In this document: positions 15,410-22,503 of the stretch, piece by piece
How the letters are laid out: the number at the start of each line of letters is the position of its first letter
Position numbering within the stretch: the first letter of the stretch is position 1
NCBI GenBank assembly: GCA_963642245.1
Contig: CAVIFY010000027.1
Span: 1 to 24,545, forward strand
DNA: 24,545 nt
Source of the DNA: CAG-217 sp963642245
GTDB taxonomy: Bacteria > Bacillota > Clostridia > Oscillospirales > Acutalibacteraceae
Direction of reading: 5' to 3'
Translations under genes and position numbers: made by a program
The notes under the pieces: model-generated
What the model was told of the DNA's origin: nothing
Databases searched by the model: none
The model's input: only the letters and a program-made list of their open reading frames with translations

Positions 15410-16020
15410 ACGGACTCCTTTCGATTTGTAATGCCCAGACTTTCGTTTGCGCCCAAAGCATCGTCTGCCACCATATCGGCCATGCAACGGGCAATGGCGG
15501 CCCGGTCTACGGTCCAACAAGTCGGCTGCCGGCCCTCTTTCGTCAGTGCATACGCCTGATTTTCGCCGTCCCGAATACCCGGACAACGCAGCAAAGTGGT
15601 GACCGCGGCACTGGCAGCGATGGTATCGGCAGCCTGAATATACGCCGGCATTTTCTTGGCCAGCCGGTTCAGCATAAGGCCGTGCACGCCCTTGATCTCG
15701 TGGTGAATACCCATACCGGTGATCCAAATGATCCGCCGCACACCGGTCTGCTCCACTGCGGCTGCAATATGCCGAGCCATGGTCAGCACATCCCCATCCA
15801 AAGAGCACAGGAGCACATCCTGCCCCTCCATGGCGCGGCACACATCCTGGGCTACCAGCGCGTCGCCGCGGATCACGCGAATGCCGCTCAGATCCATATC
15901 GCCGAATTTTGCCGGATCGCGGACAAAAACCGACAGCTCCACATCTTCCATCTTTTGCATTTGGCGGGTCAAATACTTGCCGGTGTGCCCGGCAGCACCA
16001 AAAATAACAACTTTTTTCAT
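15406..16020 (-). CDS. NAD(P)-binding protein (NmrA/atypical SDR-like)
   Basis: 204-aa Rossmann-fold protein. MKKVVIFGAAGHTGKYL contains the dinucleotide-binding GxxGxxG (Gly8, Gly11, Gly14). VFVRDPAKF follows beta-2, as in NADP-binding atypical SDRs. IIWITGMGIHHE corresponds to the usual active-site strand, but no YxxxK is evident. The length and layout fit the NAD(P)H-binding (NmrA-like, YwnB/YhfK) family, some members of which act as redox sensors rather than enzymes. It sits 27 bp after the Fe-ADH-like gene and overlaps the flavodoxin-like gene by 4 nt. Confidence 0.88.
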   Translation of the reverse strand: MKKVVIFGAAGHTGKYLTRQMQKMEDVELSVFVRDPAKFGDMDLSGIRVIRGDALVAQDVCRAMEGQDVLLCSLDGDVLTMARHIAAAVEQTGVRRIIWITGMGIHHEIKGVHGLMLNRLAKKMPAYIQAADTIAASAAVTTLLRCPGIRDGENQAYALTKEGRQPTCWTVDRAAIARCMADMVADDALGANESLGITNRKESV

Positions 16021-16047
16021 CTTATGGTCCTTTCCGTAAATGGGCAG

Positions 16048-17229
16048 TCAATTCAAATCGCCCACAATGGCGTCTTCGATCATCTTAGCCATTCGCTCCG
16101 TGGTCAGCGGCAACATACGGCAAGACAGCGGGCCGAAAGCCTCTATGATCTCCACCAGCTTTGCATGATCTCGGGGATCGGCGACAAGCTCTCCGTAGGT
16201 AAAGGCGATACCGAATTCTCGGTAAAGTCGTTCCAACGCAGCCAGCGCTTCCTGCAACAGTGCTTCGTCCGCTTTTTCACCCACGGCAACGCCAAGGATC
16301 TCTGAAAAATAGCGATAGAAAATCGCCTTATCCGTGCAAGCGCGGTAGATCTCTTTCAGCCAATAAGGGAAAAGGCCGGTCAACGCCGCCGGATAATGCA
16401 GGCCCAGGTAACGCTGTGCAAAGGACTGCAACGGATACGGCGCGAACTCACCCTCCCGCCCCAGATCGTTAATGCCGGAGAGCGCCAGGGCGCTGTTGAG
16501 CAGCAGTGTTCCCCGGGCTTCCGTATCCGTCTTGTCTGCAAGGCAGCGGTGCAAACACTGGAGAACGGTTTTCATAGAAGCCTCCGCATAGTGCTCTGCC
16601 AGCGGGGACCGCGTCAGGTTCAAATAATTGATCGACAGCTGCACAAAGGCAGTCATCTGACCATAGGCAAGGATCTTATCCGGCAGTGACAGCATATAGT
16701 CGGGGTTCAGCCAGGTGAACGCAGCCTTGCCCACGCTGCACCCCACTTGCAAACCGCTGTCATCCAGCGTGATCTGCACATCCCCATTGGTTTCCGAACC
16801 GGACATGGGATTGGTGGGAACGGTGACCACCGGGAGCATGGATAGCCCCGCCGTGGGCACCTGACAGGTCAGGTACTGCTCCACAGGCACGCCGGTATTC
16901 CGCGCGCCGAATGCAATCGCCTTGGCCAGGTCCATACAAACGCCGCCGCCAATGCCCAAAACCACCTGTATCTTCTGCTCCGCACAGCAACGAATGCCCT
17001 CGTTCACCTTGCTTAAAAGCGGCTCTTTGCCGGTTTCCAGGCAGGTCACCTGCAACCCGGCGCCAGTCAGCGCCCGGGCCAGTTTTTCATAATGCCCGCC
17101 GGTCAAAAAGCTATCGGCAGGCACCGCCAATACCCGCTCGCCCAGCTTTGCGATCTCCTGTACCGCCGCTTCCATTTGACCTGCGCCATACAAGATGGGC
17201 ACACTGCCGTGATAAATAAAATCTTTCAT
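16048..17229 (-). CDS. Iron-containing alcohol dehydrogenase family protein with altered metal site
   Basis: 393 aa, family length. The N-terminal nucleotide-binding domain has GIGGGVCMDLAKAIAFGAR (Gly94-Gly96, Asp100) where the family has GGGSxxDxAK. PTNPMSGSETNGDV follows at about 139-151. The C-terminal helical domain should carry an Asp and three His that hold the metal. The helix usually written GxxDAxxH reads GQMTAFVQ here (T193, Q197), so both ligands are replaced. The third His position appears as Tyr, and only one His (H278 in LGLHYP) remains. AAGGAG lies 7 nt before the ATG at 17229. It is the first gene of the redox operon. It may be a metal-independent or inactive family member with another role; a normal alcohol dehydrogenase seems doubtful. 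Confidence 0.88.
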   Translation of the reverse strand: MKDFIYHGSVPILYGAGQMEAAVQEIAKLGERVLAVPADSFLTGGHYEKLARALTGAGLQVTCLETGKEPLLSKVNEGIRCCAEQKIQVVLGIGGGVCMDLAKAIAFGARNTGVPVEQYLTCQVPTAGLSMLPVVTVPTNPMSGSETNGDVQITLDDSGLQVGCSVGKAAFTWLNPDYMLSLPDKILAYGQMTAFVQLSINYLNLTRSPLAEHYAEASMKTVLQCLHRCLADKTDTEARGTLLLNSALALSGINDLGREGEFAPYPLQSFAQRYLGLHYPAALTGLFPYWLKEIYRACTDKAIFYRYFSEILGVAVGEKADEALLQEALAALERLYREFGIAFTYGELVADPRDHAKLVEIIEAFGPLSCRMLPLTTERMAKMIEDAIVGDLN

Positions 17230-17320
17230 TCCAAACTCCTTTACTGCCTGCCGTAACGCAGGACTGCTCCATCTGCAAAAAAAGCCATGCATATACCTAT
17301 ATCTTGCGCCATAAGCAAAG

Positions 17321-17357
17321 AAAAAACCGTCGCAAATCCGATATAGTCCGCGACGGT
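17321..17357 (-). terminator. Terminator after the VOC pseudogene
   Basis: Perfect 8-bp stem ACCGTCGC / GCGACGGT (17326-17357) with a 16-nt loop, followed by TTTTTTC on the minus strand. It lies between the VOC pseudogene and the redox operon, so the operon needs its own promoter. The best candidate is TTGCTT-17-TATATG on the minus strand just downstream, which is weak. Confidence 0.75.
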
Positions 17358-17436
17358 GTAAAGAACTGTGCTTTTGCCCGGCAAAGAGGGTGCTCCACCG
17401 GCCAAAGGGAGTACAATCTCGATTTAATAAGGAGCA

Positions 17437-17460
17437 GTTGTACACCTGTGAGCGTACAAC
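17437..17460. promoter_or_regulatory. Inverted repeat GTTGTAC/GTACAAC
   Basis: Perfect 7-bp arms separated by 10 bp, between the VOC pseudogene and the terminator. It could be a protein-binding site or the base of an RNA hairpin. No promoter boxes fit convincingly around it. Confidence 0.3.
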
Positions 17461-17500
17461 AAGCGTTCAAACCATGCCAATAAACTGAAATTTGTCGATC

Positions 17501-17902
17501 TTACAGATCCTTTTCTCCATATGGTTTATTCCAAGAACCGATCTCAATGACATTTTCCTCCGGATCAGCAATAAAACAGGTTCTTTGCCCCCCAAGGCTC
17601 GGTCGTTGGCTCTAATAAAGAAGTTGCACCACAGGCGATCGCATTTTTATACTGCAAGTCGACCTCTTCGTATGTATCAACATATAGCGCCATTTCCGAG
17701 TGTGCATTTACGCCCTTGAGATACTCGTATTTTTTGCTTGTAAGCTTTTCAAAATCGTTTCTTCCGTAAGCGTTCCGTCTTTTAACAAATAAACATTGCT
17801 CGTGTTTTCATCTTCTTTAATTTCAAATCCCAATACATCTCGATAAAAGCGAATCATTGCCGGCATATCTTTAACGAATAGCCCATATCCATCCAGCCGC
17901 AT
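17501..17902 (-). pseudogene. VOC (glyoxalase/bleomycin-resistance) family gene, twice frameshifted
   Basis: The minus strand starts with MRLDGYGLFVKDMPAMIRFYRDVLGFEIKEDE-type VOC sequence from 17902, with GGAG 8 nt upstream. After LLKDGT the frame is lost near 17765-17785 and VOC sequence resumes in another frame (GRNDFEKLTSKKYEYLKGV, SEMALYVDTYEEVD). At a run of six C (17588-17593) it shifts again to QRTCFIADPEENVIEIGSWN, ending at TAA 17501-17503. The total of 402 bp equals 134 codons, the normal length, so the two shifts cancel. The remaining protein as encoded is only 64 aa. The cause is either real decay or homopolymer assembly errors. VOC enzymes are small metal-dependent lyases, dioxygenases or binding proteins. 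Confidence 0.85.
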
Positions 17903-17955
17903 TGTAAGTTCTCCGTTTTAATTATTACCGTTGCCGAATTTCGATTTGTAGAAAC

Positions 17956-17984
17956 ATTATAGCATAATGTGACCTGTCAGACAA
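17956..17984 (-). promoter_or_regulatory. Sigma-A promoter of the VOC pseudogene
   Basis: On the minus strand, TTGTCT (17979-17984), a 17-bp spacer and TATAAT (17956-17961). Confidence 0.7.
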
Positions 17985-17991
17985 TCAACAA

Positions 17992-18028
17992 CAAAAAGTC
18001 CACCGTATTCTATCAGAATTGCGGTGGA
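17992..18028 (-). terminator. Probable terminator downstream of the AIPR gene
   Basis: Stem TCCACCG / CGGTGGA (17999-18028), extended by imperfect pairing around a small loop. On the minus strand it is followed by CTTTTTGTTG. It lies 367 bp past the AIPR stop codon. Confidence 0.65.
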
Positions 18029-18394
18029 ATTTTGGTCGGAGTATAATTATAGAAACTCAGAAAGCGCTGATGTACCAACGGTTTGCTGGCAGTCGGCAAG
18101 AGGTATTTATTCTAAAAATTCAAAATAACGAGAACAACGCCACCTAACAAAAAAGCAGGCGACAATTCCCATAAATCACCGATCTACGTTGTTTACGGAT
18201 TAATCACGCTCTCAAAATAGTAACCATCTGCATAAGAGAATTCGCTCCCAATTCTTATTCTCTCATTCAATTTAGTGCAGAAGAGCATTTGTTTTTTGCC
18301 CGACTCTTGGCCTGAGCGGATACATACTACTTCACGCTAGCTTGAATTAACACATTAATATGCGAAAAACAGAAAGACTTTTGATGTGTACTAA
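18029..18394. other. Intergenic stretch without a supported gene
   Basis: 366 AT-rich bases between the AIPR stop and its probable terminator. Short open frames are present but none has a ribosome binding site or recognisable sequence. It may contain eroded remains. Confidence 0.5.
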
Positions 18395-20368
18395 TCAAAA
18401 TATCTTGCTAAGTTCCCATCCCCATGGCTTTTCATAAAAATCATCGTTTATAATTTTTGCTTGAAATATCTGTCCAATAGTCATAACATCATGTATATCT
18501 TCAATATACTGCTTAGCTATTCTCGAAATATAAATGGAGCCGCAGTTGCGAGCATCGTCCGTTTTGATAGCAACATCGACTGAGTATGGTTTAATAGCCT
18601 TTACGGTACAGTGAACAATGTCTCCTTTTTTCAAAAAAGCATTATCTTTAGTAGCTTTTGTCTGACGTTCAGCAGCGCTAATCATAGCATTTGTTATTTC
18701 TTTTGAACGGTGCCACTCAGAAAGCGGGATGTCCGGGCACTCACTACACGCACTATCTAAGCAAGTTACAGCTGCATCCAGTGTTCGTCTCATTTCTGCA
18801 TCGTTTTTCATAATTTCCCACAACTTCTTGCAAATCTTCTGCTGTTGCCGAGCTTGACCAAATACGACCGAGCTACCTGCAATTAGTGAACGCATAGCAC
18901 AAATCAAATGGAACTTAAACTTTTTGTACTTTCTATCTAAAGTACTATTTCGAATCTGTGTATCAACATAATAACTAAAGTACGCTGAACAAAAATAAGG
19001 TTCATAATCGTCTGTATCAAGGAATAGTCGATTATTGTATGCACGAAGCAGTTCGCCATAATAGCGGTGGGTACTATGCGGCTCATTCAAAAACATCGCC
19101 AAGTACGATTGAATTTGTTGAGTAAGAGTAACAACTTTATTTTTGCTGACACTATCATTGAGATCGTATTGTTTAGATCGACGTTCATAATAAAGACGAT
19201 ACGGATTGGAAACAGCATCATAGTAGTCCTGCAAACATTTATGAAAATGCTTTGTAGCAGCAAAAGCTTCGGACTTCACTTCCGTCTGGCGATTTGTTGT
19301 ATAAATAACTCGATCAGAAACATCTTCATTTGTAACTTCAATAAGTTTTACCATAACAAAGGAATCATCTCTTAAAGCAGTTCTGTTGTCAAACAAGACA
19401 TAGCTCGTTTGACATCCATTTACAATTTGATAGTCGTATATTTCAATCTGATCGCCTATGGGCGTTATCCTTTTAGCCACTATGGTAATTCCATTGTTTA
19501 GCAAACCGAATCTTGCCTGATCCTCGTTGTTTTTGAGCGTATCTTGAATTTCAGAATTTACAACGTTATAGCCTTGAAAGTCTCGAACATTATCCTCAAA
19601 AATATTGGTCAGCATATTTTCGTCGCTATCTGCAAGAATTGCGATAAAATCTTTACACTTCACCAATCCCAAAAAGGCTTGTTTTACACCATCAATAGGG
19701 GGAAATGTTACTCTTTTCTCCATCGCAAAGGATCTGCAGACTTTCTTTTTGAGTTCTTTGTAGGTTGTAATGATTTTCTCTGAATCATAAGGGAAGAACA
19801 TAACCGAACTAAAATTCTGTGTATCTTTCAGCGTTTGAATATCAAGATTTGCTCTGGATCGTAGACCGTTACCTTCATCCCATTTTCCACAGCAAACATA
19901 GTATAAATCCAGTACTGGTGCGCTAGTCATGTCAATACTGTGCTTATAAATCTCATCTTTGAGATATATTAAGTTGTCCATTTTTTCATTTGTTTTTGGA
20001 CGAAGATTTTCTGGAGCAAAAAAAGCTTTAACTCCGTAAATGAAAGTTCCGATTTCGTTACCATCGAAATGCTCGCTGGTTTTCGCTTGAATAAATACAA
20101 AACGAACATCTAGAGTCTTGGCTTCACTTAAAATTGATTCCAGTTCATCAATGCTTGTAATAACTCTACCATTTACACATATAGCTACACCATCTAATCC
20201 TTTTTCACCCGGGTCGGTCATTATATCAGCAGGATCAAAGCGCTCATTAGAATATTTGTTTACAATGCACTTATTTGTAAAATGCTCGAAAGCCGTTTCA
20301 GCATCAAGATGCTCTATCGCATATTCTGCTTTGTGGATATTCAAGAAGTTTTCTATAATCTTGTTCAT
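18395..20368 (-). CDS. AIPR-family abortive phage infection protein with S1-like C-terminus
   Basis: 657 aa. The N-terminus (residues 1-110) has EKGLDGVAICVNG and FVFIQAKTSEHFDG; Asp59 and Gln94-x-Lys96 resemble a PD-(D/E)xK nuclease core of the Mrr type. The AIPR hallmark motifs are at residues 287-299 (FGLLNNGITIVAK) and 313-322 (YQIVNGCQTS), followed by the helical region typical of the family (TNRQTEVKSEAF). The last 80 residues (LKKGDIVHCTVKAIKPYSVDVAI, GSIYISRIAKQYI, IGQIFQAKII) read as an S1-type OB-fold RNA-binding domain. AIPR proteins take part in abortive phage resistance and are often found beside restriction systems. The ATG at 20368 has AAAGGAG 8 nt upstream. It has its own promoter, is monocistronic and AT-rich. 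Confidence 0.9.
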   Translation of the reverse strand: MNKIIENFLNIHKAEYAIEHLDAETAFEHFTNKCIVNKYSNERFDPADIMTDPGEKGLDGVAICVNGRVITSIDELESILSEAKTLDVRFVFIQAKTSEHFDGNEIGTFIYGVKAFFAPENLRPKTNEKMDNLIYLKDEIYKHSIDMTSAPVLDLYYVCCGKWDEGNGLRSRANLDIQTLKDTQNFSSVMFFPYDSEKIITTYKELKKKVCRSFAMEKRVTFPPIDGVKQAFLGLVKCKDFIAILADSDENMLTNIFEDNVRDFQGYNVVNSEIQDTLKNNEDQARFGLLNNGITIVAKRITPIGDQIEIYDYQIVNGCQTSYVLFDNRTALRDDSFVMVKLIEVTNEDVSDRVIYTTNRQTEVKSEAFAATKHFHKCLQDYYDAVSNPYRLYYERRSKQYDLNDSVSKNKVVTLTQQIQSYLAMFLNEPHSTHRYYGELLRAYNNRLFLDTDDYEPYFCSAYFSYYVDTQIRNSTLDRKYKKFKFHLICAMRSLIAGSSVVFGQARQQQKICKKLWEIMKNDAEMRRTLDAAVTCLDSACSECPDIPLSEWHRSKEITNAMISAAERQTKATKDNAFLKKGDIVHCTVKAIKPYSVDVAIKTDDARNCGSIYISRIAKQYIEDIHDVMTIGQIFQAKIINDDFYEKPWGWELSKIF

Positions 20369-20409
20369 ATGTCTTGCTCCTTTGTTGAATAGTTTTTCCG
20401 ATGTACCAT

Positions 20410-20443
20410 AGTATAGTATAACGGAAAACCACCGACAATTCAA
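20410..20443 (-). promoter_or_regulatory. Tandem sigma-A promoter boxes for the AIPR gene
   Basis: Two overlapping matches on the minus strand: TTGAAT (20438-20443)-17-TATACT (20415-20420) and TTGTCG (20433-20438)-17-TATACT (20410-20415). The repeated TATAC gives two possible registers 5 bp apart. Confidence 0.7.
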
Positions 20444-20888
20444 TAGAAAGTCACATAATTTTTATATAAAAATACAGTCAATCAGGATAAAGCTGATGTC
20501 AGTATTCTGTTGAACGAAAGCTTTGACTATTGCCAATCTGTAGACTGGCTTTTTCACGCCACGAAAAGGAAGTTTGCAAATGAAAAGACATTCCCTATGC
20601 AGCCCGGTCCTCCGAGATTCCCACTGCCGCTGTAGAAACTGTTGCCCACCTTGTTGCCAATGGCATGGCCAATCCCACCTGCCATGGGACATCAAAAGCG
20701 CCTTCATTGACCACCAGATTCGAGAGAAGGTGGATGTGGTGCTGGGGTAAACAGCCTTAATCACTCGGGACCGGATTGCAGCATGGCAAAGCGATACATC
20801 GTCCTGCCGACTGAACATAAAACCAGGCCGCTATGCATGCGAGAACGGATGATGATCGACAGCTCCAGCTTTTCACCATTCTTCACAT
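20444..20888. other. Spacer between AIPR promoter and tRNA terminator, possible gene remains
   Basis: No convincing gene. Several short stretches read like protein in different frames on both strands (plus strand ESFDYCQSVDWLFHATKRKF; plus strand SAFIDHQIREKVDVVLG before a stop; minus strand a Gly-rich 43-codon frame at 20554-20685). This suggests a scrambled remnant. None has a good ribosome binding site. Confidence 0.4.
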
Positions 20889-20941
20889 AAAAAAGCAGAG
20901 TGTCCATTACAGGATACTCAGATCCTATAAGGACACTCTGC
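20889..20941 (-). terminator. Terminator of tRNA-Pro
   Basis: Perfect 11-bp stem GCAGAGTGTCC / GGACACTCTGC (20895-20941) with an inner AGGAT / ATCCT stem, followed by TTTTTT on the minus strand. It begins 1 base after the tRNA CCA end. Confidence 0.92.
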
Positions 20942-20942
20942 A

Positions 20943-21018
20943 TGGTCGGAGTGACAGGATTCGAACCTGCGGCATCCTGCTCCCAAAGCAGGCGCGCTAC
21001 CAACTGCGCTACACCCCG
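20943..21018 (-). tRNA. tRNA-Pro (anticodon TGG)
   Basis: 76-nt cloverleaf read on the minus strand: acceptor CGGGGTG pairing with CACTCCG, D arm GCGCAGTTGGTAGCGC, anticodon stem CCTGC/GCAGG with loop TTTGGGA (anticodon TGG, reads CCA), T arm with GGTTCGAATCC, and encoded CCA. It has its own promoter and terminator. Confidence 0.97.
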
Positions 21019-21108
21019 ATTTTTTGATTGAATATGTACATACAGGCCGAAAAGCCGCTTTTCCTGCTCGCTATGCGGCAGACGCAAGCCGATCTTGGCA
21101 CTTGTGTT

Positions 21109-21137
21109 ATTTTAATATATCCGGCAGGGTTTGTCAA
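21109..21137 (-). promoter_or_regulatory. Sigma-A promoter of tRNA-Pro
   Basis: On the minus strand, TTGACA (21132-21137), a 17-bp spacer and TAAAAT (21109-21114), about 95 bp upstream of the tRNA. Confidence 0.85.
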
Positions 21138-21149
21138 GCGGGCCATCGG

Positions 21150-21178
21150 TTGACAAGTGGACAACTACGCTCTATAAT
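21150..21178 (+). promoter_or_regulatory. Consensus sigma-A promoter of the toxin mRNA
   Basis: Exact TTGACA (21150-21155), 17-bp spacer, exact TATAAT (21173-21178). It is the strongest promoter in the window. It drives a leader of about 98 nt before the 22-codon toxin frame. Confidence 0.9.
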
Positions 21179-21222
21179 AAACAGTGGATAAGGAAAACGA
21201 CCAAATAGCGGTAGGCGGTTTG

Positions 21223-21274
21223 CCCTCTTTCTGAGAGGGTGTATCTTTCCCCCTCAAGATCAACAGAGAGGGGG
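21223..21274 (+). promoter_or_regulatory. Structured leader sequestering the toxin ribosome binding site
   Basis: Two hairpins: CCCTCT / AGAGGG (21223-21239), then CCCCCTC / GAGGGGG (21249-21274), whose right arm is the ribosome binding site. The binding site AGGGGGTGATCT matches the 16S 3'-end complement AGGAGGTGATCC at 10 of 12 positions, including the extended GTGATC. The first pyrimidine run could also pair with the binding site, so the leader may switch structure. Such masking is usual for type I toxin mRNAs. Confidence 0.75.
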
Positions 21275-21282
21275 TGATCTAT

Positions 21283-21351
21283 ATGGAGTATGCAACGATT
21301 ATCACTCTGGTACTTATTGCTGTCATTCTGTATATAATCAAAAAAGATTAA
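21283..21351 (+). CDS. Putative type I toxin, 22-aa hydrophobic peptide
   Basis: 22-codon frame beginning MEYATIIT, then a hydrophobic Leu/Ile/Val core, ending IIKKD and TAA. One TM helix with a short charged C-terminus is the form of small type I toxins (putative holin-like, TxpA/BsrG/Fst kinds), which insert in the membrane. It has a consensus promoter, an extended but masked ribosome binding site 8 nt upstream (measured from the G-run), and a hairpin that starts within the last codons. A strong converging promoter 85-110 bp downstream would make an antisense RNA over its 3' end. It lies between tRNA-Pro and cysK. I see no close named homologue, and toxicity is inferred from the layout. Confidence 0.75.
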   Translation: MEYATIITLVLIAVILYIIKKD

Positions 21352-21429
21352 CCGCCCCGTCCTGAGAAAACGCGCGGTTAATCTTTAACCAGCCAAGGGC
21401 ACACCGTCTATCCGGCACGCTCCTTATCT
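21338..21429 (-). ncRNA. Putative antisense RNA antitoxin
   Basis: Predicted RNA of about 90 nt on the minus strand. It starts about 7 nt after TACTAT (21436-21441) and ends at the U-run (21340-21345) behind the stem 21343-21386. It would be fully complementary to the last codons and 3' region of the toxin mRNA, the 3'-to-3' overlap known from txpA/ratA and bsrG/SR4. No open frame of note lies in it. Confidence 0.65.
21343..21386. terminator. Shared hairpin terminator of toxin mRNA and antisense RNA
   Basis: Perfect 13-bp stem AAAGATTAACCGC / GCGGTTAATCTTT. The left arm includes the toxin's last Asp codon and stop. On the minus strand it is followed by TTTTTT (21340-21345), a good terminator. 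On the plus strand the tail is weak (CTTTAACC), so toxin mRNA may run on to a later hairpin. Confidence 0.8.
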
Positions 21430-21435
21430 GTCTTT

Positions 21436-21464
21436 ATAGTAGCACGGGGTGTGGATTTTGTCAA
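21436..21464 (-). promoter_or_regulatory. Sigma-A promoter of the antisense RNA
   Basis: On the minus strand, TTGACA (21459-21464), a 17-bp spacer and TACTAT (21436-21441). It is strong, close to consensus, and has no other gene to serve. Its -35 box lies in the hairpin GGGGTGT / ACACCCC (21446-21470). Confidence 0.85.
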
Positions 21465-21475
21465 CACCCCATGAG

Positions 21476-21519
21476 AAAAACACCACCGCTTTGGCTTACG
21501 CCGGGGCGGTGGTATTCTT
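21476..21519. terminator. Terminator of the metY-cysK operon, also facing the toxin locus
   Basis: Perfect 8-bp stem ACCACCGC / GCGGTGGT (21482-21513). On the minus strand GTTTTTC follows, ending cysK transcription 18 bp past its stop. On the plus strand ATTCTTT follows, so it may also stop toxin read-through. Confidence 0.88.
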
Positions 21520-21530
21520 TGGGGGTAAAA

Positions 21531-22460
21531 TCAGTCCTGGAACAGCGGGGTGGACAGGTAGCGGTCGCCGGTATCCGGCAGCAGGGCTACGATGGTCTTG
21601 CCTGCGTTCTCCGGGCGCTTGGCCAGCTGCTCGGCGGCCCAAACGGCTGCGCCGGAGCTGATACCGGTGAGCACAGCGTCAGACTTGGCCAGGCGCTTGC
21701 CGGTAGCAAAAGCGTCCTCATTGGTAACAGTAATGATCTCGTCATAGATCTTGGTATCCAGCGTGTCCGGAACAAAGCCGGCGCCGATACCCTGGATCTT
21801 ATGGGCACCGCCCTGGCCGGTGGACAGCACCGGGGAGGAAGCGGGCTCTACGGCAACCACTTTTACATCAGGATTTTGGCTCTTCAGATACGCGCCCACG
21901 CCGGACACTGTACCGCCGGTGCCAACGCCTGCCACAAAAATGTCTACCTTGCCCTCGGTGTCTTTCCAGATCTCCGGGCCGGTGGTGGCCTTATGGGTGG
22001 CCGGGTTCACCGGGTTTACAAACTGACCGGCGATGATGGAGCCGGGGATCTGCTCATGCAGTTCCTCTGCCTTGGCGATGGCGCCCTTCATGCCCTTGGC
22101 GCCCTCGGTGAGCACCAGCTCTGCGCCGTAGGCTTTCATCAGGTTGCGGCGCTCTACGCTCATAGTCTCCGGCATGGTGATGATCAGGCGATATTTTTTG
22201 GCCGCAGCAACGGCTGCCAGGCCGATACCGGTGTTGCCGGAAGTAGGCTCAATAATGGTGCCGCCGGGCTGCAACTTGCCGGTCTTTTCTGCGTCCTCCA
22301 CAATGGCCTTGGCGATACGGTCCTTTACGGAACCGGCCGGGTTAAAATACTCCAGCTTGGCCAAAACGGTTGCTTTCAGGTCGTTCTCTTTTTCAAACTG
22401 GGTCAGCTCCACCAGCGGGGTGCCGCCAACCAGGTCCAGGATAGATTTATAAATTGCCAT
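21531..22460 (-). CDS. cysK: Cysteine synthase A
   Basis: 309-aa PLP enzyme that makes L-cysteine from O-acetylserine and sulfide. GGTPLVEL is near the N-terminus, the PLP lysine is K46 in NPAGSVKDRIA, the substrate loop is SGNTG (74-78), the phosphate-binding glycine loop is GVGTGGTVSG, and the C-terminal part includes SSGAA. Length and all catalytic motifs match CysK. AAGGAG precedes the start. It is the second gene of an operon with metY, 43 bp behind it. The 5' flanks of both genes share AT-rich TTCAAATTCAAATG-like sequence. Confidence 0.97.
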   Translation of the reverse strand: MAIYKSILDLVGGTPLVELTQFEKENDLKATVLAKLEYFNPAGSVKDRIAKAIVEDAEKTGKLQPGGTIIEPTSGNTGIGLAAVAAAKKYRLIITMPETMSVERRNLMKAYGAELVLTEGAKGMKGAIAKAEELHEQIPGSIIAGQFVNPVNPATHKATTGPEIWKDTEGKVDIFVAGVGTGGTVSGVGAYLKSQNPDVKVVAVEPASSPVLSTGQGGAHKIQGIGAGFVPDTLDTKIYDEIITVTNEDAFATGKRLAKSDAVLTGISSGAAVWAAEQLAKRPENAGKTIVALLPDTGDRYLSTPLFQD

Positions 22461-22503
22461 GATAATAACTCCTTTTCAAATTCAAATGAAATTGTCGGTC
22501 AAA

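Noticed and set aside
8830..20368. CRISPR array or cas genes in the defence region
   Set aside because: No regularly spaced direct repeats and no Cas-like protein were seen.
20943..21018. tRNA-Pro as an integration site for the defence region
   Set aside because: I could not find a second copy of the tRNA 3' end at the far side of the region, and there is no integrase. The tRNA may mark the edge, but attachment sites are not supported.
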